NCBI GenBank assembly: GCA_016868455.1
Contig: VGGV01000010.1
Coordinates: forward strand, 42,003 to 106,002
Length of the DNA stretch: 64,000 bases
Reading direction: 5' to 3'
From: Bacteroidota bacterium
Lineage (GTDB): Bacteria > Bacteroidota > Bacteroidia > Chitinophagales > Chitinophagaceae
The notes beneath the pieces were generated by a model, which did no database searches, had not been told where the DNA came from, and worked only from the letters and a program-made list of their open reading frames with translations. Shown here in pieces: positions 8,386-15,388 of this stretch. Position 1 is the stretch's first letter, and every line of letters begins with the position of its first letter. The position numbers and the translations under genes were made by a program.

Positions 8386-9114
8386 ATGGGCAAAGATGAA
8401 GTATTCCGGGAAGAGATTGAAAAACCCGGTGATTTTAAGTTCGGCGCCAATGTAGCCAATGTGTTTGATGATATGGTGAACCGCTCTGTTCCCTTTTACG
8501 CCGAGATACAGCGGATGATGGCTGAACTGGCAGCTAACCATGCGGCTGAGGGCAGTTTTGTATACGATCTGGGCTGCTCCACCGGCACCACCCTGATTGG
8601 TATGGATACGATGGTGGACCCCAATATCCGTTTTATCGGAGTGGACGATTCGCAGGAGATGCTGGATAAATGCAAATCCAAACTGATGGAACTTGGTTGC
8701 TCAAGGCCTTATGAACTGCGCTGCGCCGACCTGTCAAAGGGTATCCGCATCGAAAATGCGTCTGTAGTAGTGTTGTGCCTTACGCTGCAGTTTGTCCGTC
8801 CCATTTACCGGGAGCAGGTGCTAAAAAACATTTTTGACGGGCTGAATCCGGGCGGCGTACTGATATTGGTAGAAAAAATTCTGGCTGAAGAGAGTCAGTT
8901 CAACCGTGACTTTATTGATTACTATTACAATTATAAGCGCCGCAACAATTACAGCGAGCTGGAAATTTCCCAAAAAAGGGAAGCCTTGGAAAATGTGCTG
9001 GTACCGTATAAACTCAGTGAGAATATCACCCTCCTGCGGGACCAGGGCTTCCATCACTGCGAGGTTTTTTTTAAATGGTATAATTTCGCAGGGCTGGTTG
9101 CTACAAAAAAATAA
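8386..9114 (+). CDS. cmoA: Carboxy-S-adenosylmethionine synthase CmoA
   Basis: Starting at ATG 8386 the product is 242 residues (MGKDEVFREEIEK). An upstream GTG at 8356 would add ten residues without similarity. Class I methyltransferase motifs are clear: YDLGCSTGTTL near residue 60 binds the cofactor, FIGVDDSQEML near 84 holds the acidic ribose contact, and VVLCLTLQFV follows near 127. YYYNYKRRNNYSELEI matches the CmoA segment that forms the dimer and binds prephenate-derived carboxylate. CmoA converts SAM and prephenate to carboxy-SAM, used by CmoB to make 5-oxyacetyluridine at tRNA wobble position 34. No cmoB is in the window. Confidence 0.92.
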   Translation: MGKDEVFREEIEKPGDFKFGANVANVFDDMVNRSVPFYAEIQRMMAELAANHAAEGSFVYDLGCSTGTTLIGMDTMVDPNIRFIGVDDSQEMLDKCKSKLMELGCSRPYELRCADLSKGIRIENASVVVLCLTLQFVRPIYREQVLKNIFDGLNPGGVLILVEKILAEESQFNRDFIDYYYNYKRRNNYSELEISQKREALENVLVPYKLSENITLLRDQGFHHCEVFFKWYNFAGLVATKK

Positions 9115-9134
9115 TATTGTAAACTCTCAAAAAG

Positions 9135-9257
9135 CAAATACCAAGAAACAAAAAAGTTCCAAATATTAAATCCAGAAAGACTGCCTCTGTTATTCAGGAA
9201 TATTTTTAATCTTTTTTTTGATTTGTGATTTATTTGGTACTTGTTTCTTGTATTTTG
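9135..9257. repeat. Imperfect A/T-rich inverted repeat
   Basis: The 162-bp gap between cmoA and the next gene holds two arms of about 38 nt. The left arm (9135-9172) contains ACCAAGAAACAA and TTCCAAATA; the right arm (9220-9257) contains their complements TTTGGTAC and TTGTTTCTTG. The arms are about 70-80% complementary and about 47 nt apart. A transcript would fold into a long hairpin; it may be a non-autonomous repeat of Bacteroidota type or a terminator for cmoA. No coding potential is seen here. Confidence 0.5.
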
Positions 9258-9276
9258 GAATTTATCTTTCCGGCAC

Positions 9277-9999
9277 ATGATTAAAATCGGCAATTTCTTT
9301 TTCAGGTACCGCAACTGGATATTCATTCTCTTTTATGCCGCCTTGTTAATTCCTTCCTGGCCGCTGTTTTCTTCCGGTCAGTTCGGCAGCAGTTATTATA
9401 TCTGGCCGGTAGCAATCGGCTTGTTCACCACCTGCCTGGGGCAATTGACCCGGGGGCTGACCATCGGGCTTGCCTATATCGTTCGCGGAGGTAAAGAAGG
9501 TAAACCCTATGCTGAGGGATTGGTAACCGACGGTATTTTTAATCATTGCCGCAATCCTTTATATGTGGGCAACATACTGATGCTGCTGGGAGTAGGTATA
9601 CTTGCTAACTCCTTATTCTATGTGGCGGTGATGATTCCTGTCTTTCTGTTCATCTACCAGGCCATTGTGCTGGCAGAAGAAAATTTTCTGCGGGGGAAAT
9701 TCGGCCGTGGTTTTGATGAGTATTGCAAAAAAGTTAACCGCTGGTGGCCCCGGCTTGCAGGAATTGGGAAGACCCTGGGCAGCATGCAGTTCAGCTGGAA
9801 AAGATGGATACTGAAAGAACACACCACGCAGTTCATCTGGCTCTGTGGTATTGTTTTAATACTGCTGCTGAGCTATCCTCAACTAAGCGGCTACAATACA
9901 GACCGCCGTAACCTTCTGCTGGGAATCATACCGGGTTTGCTGCTGCTGTTGTATGTTTTTATCCGCTTCCTGAAAAACACCGGCCGGTTCAAAGAATAA
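9277..9999 (+). CDS. Isoprenylcysteine carboxyl methyltransferase (ICMT)-like membrane protein
   Basis: From ATG 9277 the product is 240 residues with about six hydrophobic segments. VTDGIFNHCRNPLYVGNIL near residue 91 is the conserved core of the ICMT/phospholipid methyltransferase family, and LAEENFLRGKFGRGFDEY near 129 with WWPR is its C-terminal cofactor motif. The last third (WLCGIVLILLLSYPQL, LLLGIIPGLLLLLYVF) adds two more helices. Bacterial members methylate lipids or small isoprenoid substrates with SAM; the substrate here is unknown. An earlier in-frame TTG at 9241 lies inside the inverted repeat and is unlikely to be used. Confidence 0.82.
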   Translation: MIKIGNFFFRYRNWIFILFYAALLIPSWPLFSSGQFGSSYYIWPVAIGLFTTCLGQLTRGLTIGLAYIVRGGKEGKPYAEGLVTDGIFNHCRNPLYVGNILMLLGVGILANSLFYVAVMIPVFLFIYQAIVLAEENFLRGKFGRGFDEYCKKVNRWWPRLAGIGKTLGSMQFSWKRWILKEHTTQFIWLCGIVLILLLSYPQLSGYNTDRRNLLLGIIPGLLLLLYVFIRFLKNTGRFKE

Positions 10000-10037
10000 T
10001 TGTTTCTGTTTCAAGACACAAGACCCCCGGCACTGAT

Positions 10038-10051
10038 CCCCGGCTTCGGGG
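10038..10051. repeat. Short hairpin CCCCG / CGGGG
   Basis: Arms CCCCG and CGGGG flank a GCTT loop, 39 bp after the ICMT-like stop codon. It may serve as that gene's terminator stem, but no T-run follows. It is one of several GC-rich palindromes around the nfu gene. Confidence 0.4.
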
Positions 10052-10094
10052 CATTCCTTTCCGGTCTTCGTAAACATTGCCCGGTTGTATTTGT

Positions 10095-10102
10095 TACTTT
10101 TG
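10095..10102 (+). promoter_or_regulatory. Possible Bacteroidota -7 promoter element for nfu
   Basis: TACTTTTG fits the Bacteroidota primary sigma -7 consensus TAnnTTTG and lies 60 bp before the nfu ATG. No convincing -33 TTTG is at the right spacing, so this is tentative. Confidence 0.3.
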
Positions 10103-10112
10103 ATCATCCGAA

Positions 10113-10130
10113 GTCCCGTCTTAGCGGGAC
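10113..10130. repeat. Palindrome GTCCCG / CGGGAC in the nfu leader
   Basis: Perfect 6-bp arms GTCCCG and CGGGAC surround a TCTTAG loop, followed by GAAGGAGG. It lies in the presumed 5' leader of nfu, 32 bp before the ATG. The sequence is of a kind I recall repeated across Bacteroidota genomes, so it is more likely a dispersed repeat than a regulatory hairpin. Confidence 0.5.
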
Positions 10131-10161
10131 GAAGGAGGAACAGTATTTAAAAAAGAGTGTT

Positions 10162-10758
10162 ATGATCAAGACAGGTAACCCTATCATCAGCATTTATACT
10201 GAAATGACTCCCAACCCGGAGACGATGAAATTTGTAGCCAATAAACTTCTTTATCCCGGCAAGAGCATAGATTTTCCTGATGCGGAAAGCGCCAGGCCTT
10301 CACCGCTTGCGACTGAGTTGTTTGGTTTTCCTTTTATCAAAGCCGTATTTATTGCCAGTAATTTTGTAACGCTGACCAAAATTGCAGAAACGGACTGGCA
10401 GGATGTGATCCCTTCTGTTCGCCAGTTCCTGAAAGATTACCTCGAAGAAGGCAAAGCCATCATCAACGAGGAAGAACTGGCCTCGGTGAAAAAAGAAAGC
10501 AGCAACGAAGTGAGTGCCGATGATGATGATGTGGTAAAAAGAATAAAAGAATTGCTTAATAATTACGTACGACCTGCTGTGGAAATGGACGGCGGCGCCA
10601 TCCAGTTTAAAAGCTATGACGACGGTGTGGTGAACCTGATGCTGCAGGGTAGCTGCAGCGGCTGCCCCTCATCTATGATTACTTTAAAAGCCGGCATAGA
10701 AGGAATGATGAAGCGGATGATTCCGGAAGTGAAGGAAGTGGTGGCAGAGGCGGAGTAA
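10162..10758 (+). CDS. Nfu-type iron-sulfur cluster carrier (NifU C-terminal domain)
   Basis: From ATG 10162 the product is 198 residues; an upstream open frame to 10000 shows no protein similarity. An N-terminal Nfu_N domain (YTEMTPNPETMKFVANK, about residues 11-95) is joined by an acidic linker (SADDDDV) to the NifU/Nfu domain. That domain has VEMDGGAIQF and the cluster-binding CxxC in GSCSGCPSSMITLK near residue 156. Such proteins accept a 4Fe-4S or 2Fe-2S cluster and pass it to target enzymes. Likely clients in this window include NadA and serine dehydratase. Confidence 0.93.
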   Translation: MIKTGNPIISIYTEMTPNPETMKFVANKLLYPGKSIDFPDAESARPSPLATELFGFPFIKAVFIASNFVTLTKIAETDWQDVIPSVRQFLKDYLEEGKAIINEEELASVKKESSNEVSADDDDVVKRIKELLNNYVRPAVEMDGGAIQFKSYDDGVVNLMLQGSCSGCPSSMITLKAGIEGMMKRMIPEVKEVVAEAE

Positions 10759-10759
10759 A

Positions 10760-10806
10760 ATCCCCAGCCCCTAGAGCCTGCCTGCCGGGCAGGCAGGGGG
10801 AGCAAC
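10760..10806. repeat. Nested palindromes downstream of nfu
   Basis: A near-perfect palindrome at 10777-10797, with arms CCTGCCTGCC and GGCAGGCAGG around one G, sits inside a second weak inverted repeat (CCAGCCCCT ... AGGGGGAGC). The nfu stop is at 10758, so it could act as a terminator for nfu and the convergent dehydrogenase. A similar CCTGCC/GGCAGG core recurs at 48022-48039. Confidence 0.55.
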
Positions 10807-10832
10807 AAGCAGGCATTTCATTTGGCGCTTTT

Positions 10833-11948
10833 TCATTGCATTGATTTTTTCCAGATTACATTTCTTTCCAGGAGGTATTCCAGTACAAAATCAAAACATT
10901 CTTTATACTTTCCCACCAGTTCAGGAGGGAAAACACCTTTTTCATTAAACATTCCGAGAGCAATCAAATTCACAGCAGCCGTGCAGGTGTAGCCTGTTGT
11001 TCTTGCCATGGAAGAGATTTTTGTTTCTTTATCGTAGTAGTCAAGCAGGTTCCATTCAATTGCTTTGCCCTCACCGTGCAGCAGCACTTTCATCACGGTC
11101 AGTTCTTCTTCCTCCAGGCCCAGCTTCCACTCATGGAATAAGATCTGCGAAGTAACCTGCAGCGGTGAAACGTTCACTCCATTTACTTCTATTGGTTTTT
11201 CGCTGAAGAAATTACTTTCTTTCAGTGAAAGGATAATATCAACATGGCCGGGATAACGAAGTGTTTTTTCTTTCTGGTTCCTGATATGCGGCATGGTGTA
11301 AAGCAAAGAACGAAGGCCATCGGTATTAAAGGCTTCCAGTGTGCCCACTTCGTCAAAGTGAATCCACTCCACTTCGCTTAATGCCGGTTTGGTTACGATA
11401 AACCCATTTTCCATCAGCCTTGCCGGTCTTGTATATTCTTCTATCACATCGGCAGGTGAGAACGGCGCTTTATACTGAAAGGGTTTCTTTCTTACTTTGG
11501 GCAGGCCGCCTACATAAATTTCCAGCGCATTAATTTTCATTTCATCATTGCAGCGGCCGATAATGAAATTACTCATGCCGGGCGATACGCCGCAATCGGT
11601 AATAACGGTTACTTTTTTTTCTTTTGCCAGTTTATCCAATTGGAGCACCTCTTCGGGAAAGAAAGAAATGTCAACGATGTCTTTTCCGCAATTGATAACG
11701 GCTTCCAATGATTTATAACCCATAAAGCCCGGTACGGCGGTTACCACCAAATCAAACGGAGCAAGTAGTGCTAAATATGATGAATAATCTTTTAAATCGG
11801 CTTTCTTTGTTTCGATGCGGGGATTTCTTTTGCTGAGTAAAGTCAGGTTGTTTTCATTCACATCAAATGCAGTGACATGATGCCGTGATGCCAGATCCAA
11901 TGCAATGGCGCTGCCGACCATTCCGGCGCCGAGGACTGCGGTTTTCAT
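10833..11948 (-). CDS. Saccharopine dehydrogenase-like oxidoreductase
   Basis: The 371-residue protein begins with a Rossmann nucleotide-binding motif (VLGAGMVGSAIALDLA) and FDVNENNLTLL at the end of strand two. LVVTAVPGF, TDCGVSPGMSNFIIGRC and TLEAFNTDGLRSLL are hallmark segments of the saccharopine dehydrogenase/LYS9 and lysine 6-dehydrogenase group. KISSMARTTGYTCTAAV ends the catalytic domain. It is likely a cytoplasmic NAD(P)-dependent amino-acid dehydrogenase in lysine metabolism, though carboxynorspermidine-type substrates cannot be excluded. Two fragments of a paralogous gene lie 0.6 and 1.6 kb upstream around the formate/nitrite channel. Confidence 0.85.
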   Translation of the reverse strand: MKTAVLGAGMVGSAIALDLASRHHVTAFDVNENNLTLLSKRNPRIETKKADLKDYSSYLALLAPFDLVVTAVPGFMGYKSLEAVINCGKDIVDISFFPEEVLQLDKLAKEKKVTVITDCGVSPGMSNFIIGRCNDEMKINALEIYVGGLPKVRKKPFQYKAPFSPADVIEEYTRPARLMENGFIVTKPALSEVEWIHFDEVGTLEAFNTDGLRSLLYTMPHIRNQKEKTLRYPGHVDIILSLKESNFFSEKPIEVNGVNVSPLQVTSQILFHEWKLGLEEEELTVMKVLLHGEGKAIEWNLLDYYDKETKISSMARTTGYTCTAAVNLIALGMFNEKGVFPPELVGKYKECFDFVLEYLLERNVIWKKSMQ

Positions 11949-11999
11949 TTGGTGAAGTTATTGAAAAATGAGGAGGGGCGCAAAGGGTAGCAAGAAACA

Positions 12000-12030
12000 A
12001 AAGGGCGGGCACTAATTGTACCCACCCTTT
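12000..12030 (-). terminator. Rho-independent terminator of the small gene at 12051-12275
   Basis: Read on the minus strand the stem is AAAGGGTGGGTAC / GTGCCCGCCCTTT with a 5-nt loop. All 13 positions pair if two G.U wobbles are allowed, while on the plus strand the same two positions are C.A mismatches, so it is built for minus-strand RNA. A TTTTGTTTCTT run follows. It lies 21 bp after the small gene's stop codon. Confidence 0.75.
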
Positions 12031-12050
12031 GAAAGATTATTTCGTCTGCT

Positions 12051-12275
12051 TCATAAATGTTTGCTGTGAAGCTTTTTTAGATTAGTCTTTGCATCAAAGT
12101 TTTTTACAAATCCGCTTTTCTCTCCTTTGATAAGGGCCTGGGCTGTTTTTTTCTTTTTAGATTGCTTTAGTTTATACTGCTTAATATATTCAATGATGGC
12201 TGCCTTTTCTTTCTTTGTCAATCTCTGGCTTTTAATTATGAAGTCAATTCCTTTGGGTTCTTTAATGAGTCCCAT
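12051..12275 (-). CDS. Small basic protein of DUF2683-like (antitoxin-type) family
   Basis: This 74-residue, Lys-rich protein opens with MGLIKEPKGIDFIIKSQRLT, followed by a helical KKEKAAIIEYIKQYK. The opening matches the start of small Bacteroidota proteins usually filed as DUF2683 and often found before a RelE-like toxin. No toxin gene follows: the gene ends in its own terminator and the next gene is the dehydrogenase. It may be an orphan antitoxin or an unrelated small DNA-binding protein. The family name is from memory and unverified. Confidence 0.55.
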   Translation of the reverse strand: MGLIKEPKGIDFIIKSQRLTKKEKAAIIEYIKQYKLKQSKKKKTAQALIKGEKSGFVKNFDAKTNLKKLHSKHL

Positions 12276-12325
12276 AAGCTATTTTTTTACCATACAATTT
12301 ACAAATAAGTGGAATAATTCTGAAA

Positions 12326-12549
12326 GGCCCGTAGGGCCGTCATTGGGGTAGAAAAAATAATGAATAAGTTCGTTGAGCCCCGAAGGGGCGGCATTATTAA
12401 AATGTTCTTTCAAAAAGATTCTTTTAAAATATTGGCACAGTAAATTCAAAATGCCGGCCCGATGGGCCTAAGAGATAAACCACAATTAATAATGGCTACC
12501 AAATTAGCGCCCCGATGGGGCTGTATCAATCGGGGGACAGTATGTCCCC
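12326..12549. repeat. Cluster of four related GC palindromes plus one hairpin
   Basis: In an AT-rich gap of about 300 bp with no gene, four 13-bp hairpins recur: GGCCCGTAGGGCC (12326), GCCCCGAAGGGGC (12377), GGCCCGATGGGCC (12456) and GCCCCGATGGGGC (12509). A fifth, unrelated hairpin at 12533-12549 has arms GGGGACA and TGTCCCC. Centre-to-centre spacings are about 51, 79, 53 and 26 bp. The shared plan (4-5 bp GC stem, loop GAA, GAT or GTA) looks like a REP/BIME-type intergenic repeat. Effect on mRNA ends is possible but unproven. Confidence 0.65.
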
Positions 12550-12583
12550 TGGTTCGTTATGATTTTGTAAGATGAATAATTTT

Positions 12584-12702
12584 TTAAACCGGGTTTCTTT
12601 TATGCAGTAATGTAAGATAGCTTTCGCTGATATCAAAAGCTGTTACATGATGGCTGGAAGCCAGATCAACAGCAATAGCGCTGCCGGCCATACCGGCGCT
12701 TT
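12584..12702 (-). pseudogene. Fragment of a second saccharopine dehydrogenase gene (downstream piece)
   Basis: Directly after the channel gene's stop codon, in the same frame, the minus strand reads AGMAGSAIAVDLASSHHVTA, then FDISESYLTLLHKRNPV and a stop at 12584. It aligns with residues about 8-43 of the intact dehydrogenase at 10833-11948 (AGMVGSAIALDLASRHHVTA, FDVNENNLTLLSKRNP). The rest of that gene is missing. It is therefore a remnant of a paralogous gene, not part of the channel. Confidence 0.8.
12675..12701. repeat. Direct repeat flanking the channel gene, left copy
   Basis: These 27 bases are identical to 13610-13636 in the same orientation. The similarity extends further, at lower identity, to about 12651 on the left. 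The repeat derives from the Rossmann-motif codons (AGMAGSAI) of the broken dehydrogenase gene. Confidence 0.8.
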
Positions 12703-13555
12703 ATTTGTTTTTGCTAACCTGCGGCTTGTCATTTTTAAGATATACAAACCAATATACCAACCCGACCAACGCTCCGCCGCCTATGATATTTCCAAGTGTT
12801 ACCGGCAGCAAATTTTTCAGAAAGAAGCTGCTCCACGTTATGGTTGTATATACATCAGCGGATTGACCGTGAAATTCCCGGATGAAACCGGGTTCAAAAT
12901 CTTTTATGAAAAGTGCCTCCGGGATAAAATACATATTGGCTATTGAGTGCTCAAACCCTAAAGTAACGAAGGCTGATATGGGAAATATTATAGCGAGGAT
13001 TTTACCTGAAATGGATTTTGAACTGAAACAGAGCCATACCGCCAGGCACACAAGAATATTGCACAAAATTCCTGCCGCCAGCGCCTGAACAAAACCGAGT
13101 TCGCATTTCTTTTTAGCAATGTTCAGCAGGTGTATCCCCACCTTACCCGATGCAGCATAGTGCATTTTGGTTAAATATATCAGCATGGAAATAAAAATCA
13201 CGCCGATAAAGTTTCCGATAAATACCCACAACCAGTTCTTAAGCATTTGCTTACTTGTAACCTTTCCGCCGGCCCAGGCCATAACGATAAGATTATTGCC
13301 CGTAAACAATTCTGCACCGCCTACTATCACTAAAATAAGACCAAGGCTGAAACATATCCCGCCAATTAGTTTGGTGATACCTTCTGATAAAAATGTATTT
13401 GCCGTGACGGTTGTAAAAAATGCTGCCCCAAAGGCAATAAACGCACCGGCCAATATGGCTAAAGTGATGGTTTTGTGAACGGGTGCATTTACTTTAGTAA
13501 CCCCAATCGCCTCCGCACTGGCAGCCATTTCTTTTGGCATTAAAAAATCTTTCAT
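12701..13555 (-). CDS. Formate/nitrite transporter family (FocA/NirC-type) channel
   Basis: From ATG 13555 (a TTG at 13570 is less likely) the product is 284 residues with six predicted helices. FNT signatures are present: AGAFIAFGAAF in helix 1, GGAELFTGNNLIV (the omega-loop region) after helix 2, NFIGV in helix 3, and GFEHSIANMYF near residue 209 with the gating His. FNT pentamers conduct formate, nitrite, hydrosulfide or other small anions across the inner membrane. No formate lyase or nitrite reductase gene is adjacent. The gene lies between two pieces of a dehydrogenase gene that share a direct repeat, so it looks inserted. Confidence 0.9.
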   Translation of the reverse strand: MKDFLMPKEMAASAEAIGVTKVNAPVHKTITLAILAGAFIAFGAAFFTTVTANTFLSEGITKLIGGICFSLGLILVIVGGAELFTGNNLIVMAWAGGKVTSKQMLKNWLWVFIGNFIGVIFISMLIYLTKMHYAASGKVGIHLLNIAKKKCELGFVQALAAGILCNILVCLAVWLCFSSKSISGKILAIIFPISAFVTLGFEHSIANMYFIPEALFIKDFEPGFIREFHGQSADVYTTITWSSFFLKNLLPVTLGNIIGGGALVGLVYWFVYLKNDKPQVSKNK

Positions 13556-13566
13556 TGAATATAATT

Positions 13567-13653
13567 TCAATTGACAAATATATGATGCCGTGAAGCCAAA
13601 CCAACAGCGATAGCGCTGCCGGCCATACCGGCGCTTAAAACTGAGATTCTCAT
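13567..13653 (-). pseudogene. Fragment of a second saccharopine dehydrogenase gene (5' piece)
   Basis: ATG 13653 opens MRISVLSAGMAGSAIAVGLA, then SRHHIFVN and a stop, 28 residues in all. It aligns with the first 25 residues of the intact dehydrogenase (MKTAVLGAGMVGSAIALDLA). It overlaps the downstream fragment at 12584-12702 over AGMAGSAIAV and LAS.HH, giving the direct repeat around the channel gene. The stop is 12 bp before the channel start. Confidence 0.8.
13610..13636. repeat. Direct repeat flanking the channel gene, right copy
   Basis: Identical over 27 bp to 12675-12701, same orientation; weaker similarity continues to about 13587. The two copies are 935 bp apart and bracket the formate/nitrite channel. 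Confidence 0.8.
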
Positions 13654-13717
13654 GCTGAAAAATTAAACTCCCGCTTTTGTCCTGAAAGCATTCGGCTTGC
13701 GGCGGGCAAAGGCAAAT

Positions 13718-14485
13718 TTACGCTGGAGAAAATTGCTGATTCTTATTTCTCCTCCCCTGCAAAATTTTATAAAAACTGCGGCTGCGGATTTCGTCAATGG
13801 TTAACCCGGTTTCGGTGGCTTCCTGTTCGGTGATGGCACCGCAGTTCATGGCTTTAAAAAAGAAATTGAGCAGGCCTTGACCGGTGGCGGCATCATCAAA
13901 TATATCGCCGGTGAGGGTGGAGATGGCGGCCCGATCTACAAATATTTTGAGGTGGTGTTTGGCATCGGCCATGCTGCTGAGAAAGAAATAATACGTGGCG
14001 GCGTACCGCATGGGCAGTTGCGCCGGGTTCAGATCCCAGCCCTGGTAAAAACCATTGATGAGCGAATGCATGGTATGATGGTAACCGATGCGCCATGCAT
14101 TGTGTACGGACTGCCTGTTTTCTTTTTTTTGCCTGGCAGTGAGTTTATCGCCCCGGTGCGGGGCAACCGGCATTACATTGGTGGCGCCGTCGGATAAAAA
14201 TATGCCCGTGCCGCCGAGTGCAACCTTCGTCATGTGATGGGCAAAGTCGCAAACGGGATGCGCCATGGTCTGGTATTTTGCCGTGATGCCGCAGGAGGCT
14301 GTGTAATCATAAGTGCCGAAGTGGGCGGCAATCAATCTTCCTTCGCCTGCACGGATGATGCGCATCAGCGGGTTTCTTCCTTCCTCATCCATGATGATTT
14401 GTGTGGCTTCCACCATAGTTTCCATTTTGAGTGTGCCGGGAGGCAAGCTGTTTTTCTTTTCTATGATTTCTAAAAAACGGACCAT
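13718..14485 (-). pseudogene. DUF6986-like aldolase/citrate-lyase-type protein, 5'-truncated
   Basis: The 255 residues from ATG 14485 include HFGTYDYTASCGITA, GIFLSDGATNVMPV and WRIGYHHTMHSLINGFYQGW, which I associate with DUF6986 proteins of the HpcH/CitE TIM-barrel superfamily. Those are normally over 400 residues. Coding sense continues upstream of the ATG (NFVIILPKVTIPEQVTTM) to about 14530, where it meets the stop codon of the hydroxylase gene, and a TGA at 14555-14557 closes the frame. The N-terminal third is therefore lost. The remaining part could still be translated from 14485, but an incomplete barrel is unlikely to work. Confidence 0.6.
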
Positions 14486-14534
14486 GGTGGTTACCTGTTC
14501 GGGTATGGTAACTTTTGGCAGTATGATGACGAAG

Positions 14535-15353
14535 TTACTTCTGAAAAGGGTTTTTCAGCATTTGCAGAAAATCTTCATCTTTTTCTTCGGGGTAATCTTT
14601 ATCAATTCCGTAACGAAGCTGCGGTGGCTCCAGGTATTTGTAAGTGCCCAGCAGGCGGTCCCATATGGAAAAGATAGCGCCGTAATTGCTGTCGGTATAG
14701 GGTTGTTGCCGGTGATGGTGCACTTTGTGCATATTGGGTGAAATGAACAGGTAGCTCATCGCCATGTCGATCTGTTTGGGCAACCGGATATTGGCATGCT
14801 CAAAGGCAGTAAAAAAAACCAAAACGGTTTGATAGATCATCACGGCAAACATGGGGGCCCCGCTTACAAAAATGCCCATGAAAAAAAAGATGCCCCTGAC
14901 CACACTTTCCACCGGGTGGTGGCGCAGGCCGGTGGTTACATCCACATTGGTATCGGCATGATGAATAACATGAAACAGCCACAGAAACCTGAATTTATGC
15001 TCTATAATATGTACCAGCCAGCCGCCAAAAAAATCAACCACCAGTATGGTGATCAATATAGTAGCCAGTATACCGGTGCCCGCCCAGTACACTAAACCAA
15101 ATTGGTTAACGGCGCACCAATCGCTTATTTTAATTATGATAATGGCCAGGAAAGTGTGAATGATGAGATGGATAATGGTAAGACCAAAGTTGATGGCCGC
15201 ATGGCGCACTCTTGTTTTGCGGAACCGAAGGGTTAGTAATGGAATGGCGCCTTCCAGTATCCAGAAGAAAAGCATGCCCCCCACCAGGAATGCCATTCGC
15301 TCCAGCGGCCGTTCTTCAAGGGTGGAGAAATAATTGATGATGTTATCCCACAT
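14535..15353 (-). CDS. Sterol desaturase / fatty acid hydroxylase family protein
   Basis: The 272-residue protein has four to five hydrophobic segments and the di-iron histidine clusters of the family. They are HIIEHKFRFLWLFHVIHHAD near residue 116, with HRHHP-like RHHPVE, then FEHANI near 189 and HKVHHHR near 210. This membrane di-iron family hydroxylates or desaturates lipid acyl chains or carotenoids using oxygen. The substrate is unknown. IWDRLLGTYKY near the end is also typical. Its stop codon abuts the truncated DUF6986-like gene, so a deletion may have joined them. Confidence 0.88.
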   Translation of the reverse strand: MWDNIINYFSTLEERPLERMAFLVGGMLFFWILEGAIPLLTLRFRKTRVRHAAINFGLTIIHLIIHTFLAIIIIKISDWCAVNQFGLVYWAGTGILATILITILVVDFFGGWLVHIIEHKFRFLWLFHVIHHADTNVDVTTGLRHHPVESVVRGIFFFMGIFVSGAPMFAVMIYQTVLVFFTAFEHANIRLPKQIDMAMSYLFISPNMHKVHHHRQQPYTDSNYGAIFSIWDRLLGTYKYLEPPQLRYGIDKDYPEEKDEDFLQMLKNPFQK

Positions 15354-15388
15354 AAAAAATTTAAAGGTAAAAGTTACGAAGGATAATA

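Noticed and set aside
11370..11405. PALSEVEW segment in the saccharopine dehydrogenase-like protein as another in-frame repeat insertion
   Set aside because: Protein length and flanking residues fit intact homologues as I recall them, and no hairpin of significant length is visible there.
12051..12275. Complete toxin-antitoxin pair
   Set aside because: No toxin-like gene follows; the small gene ends in its own terminator.
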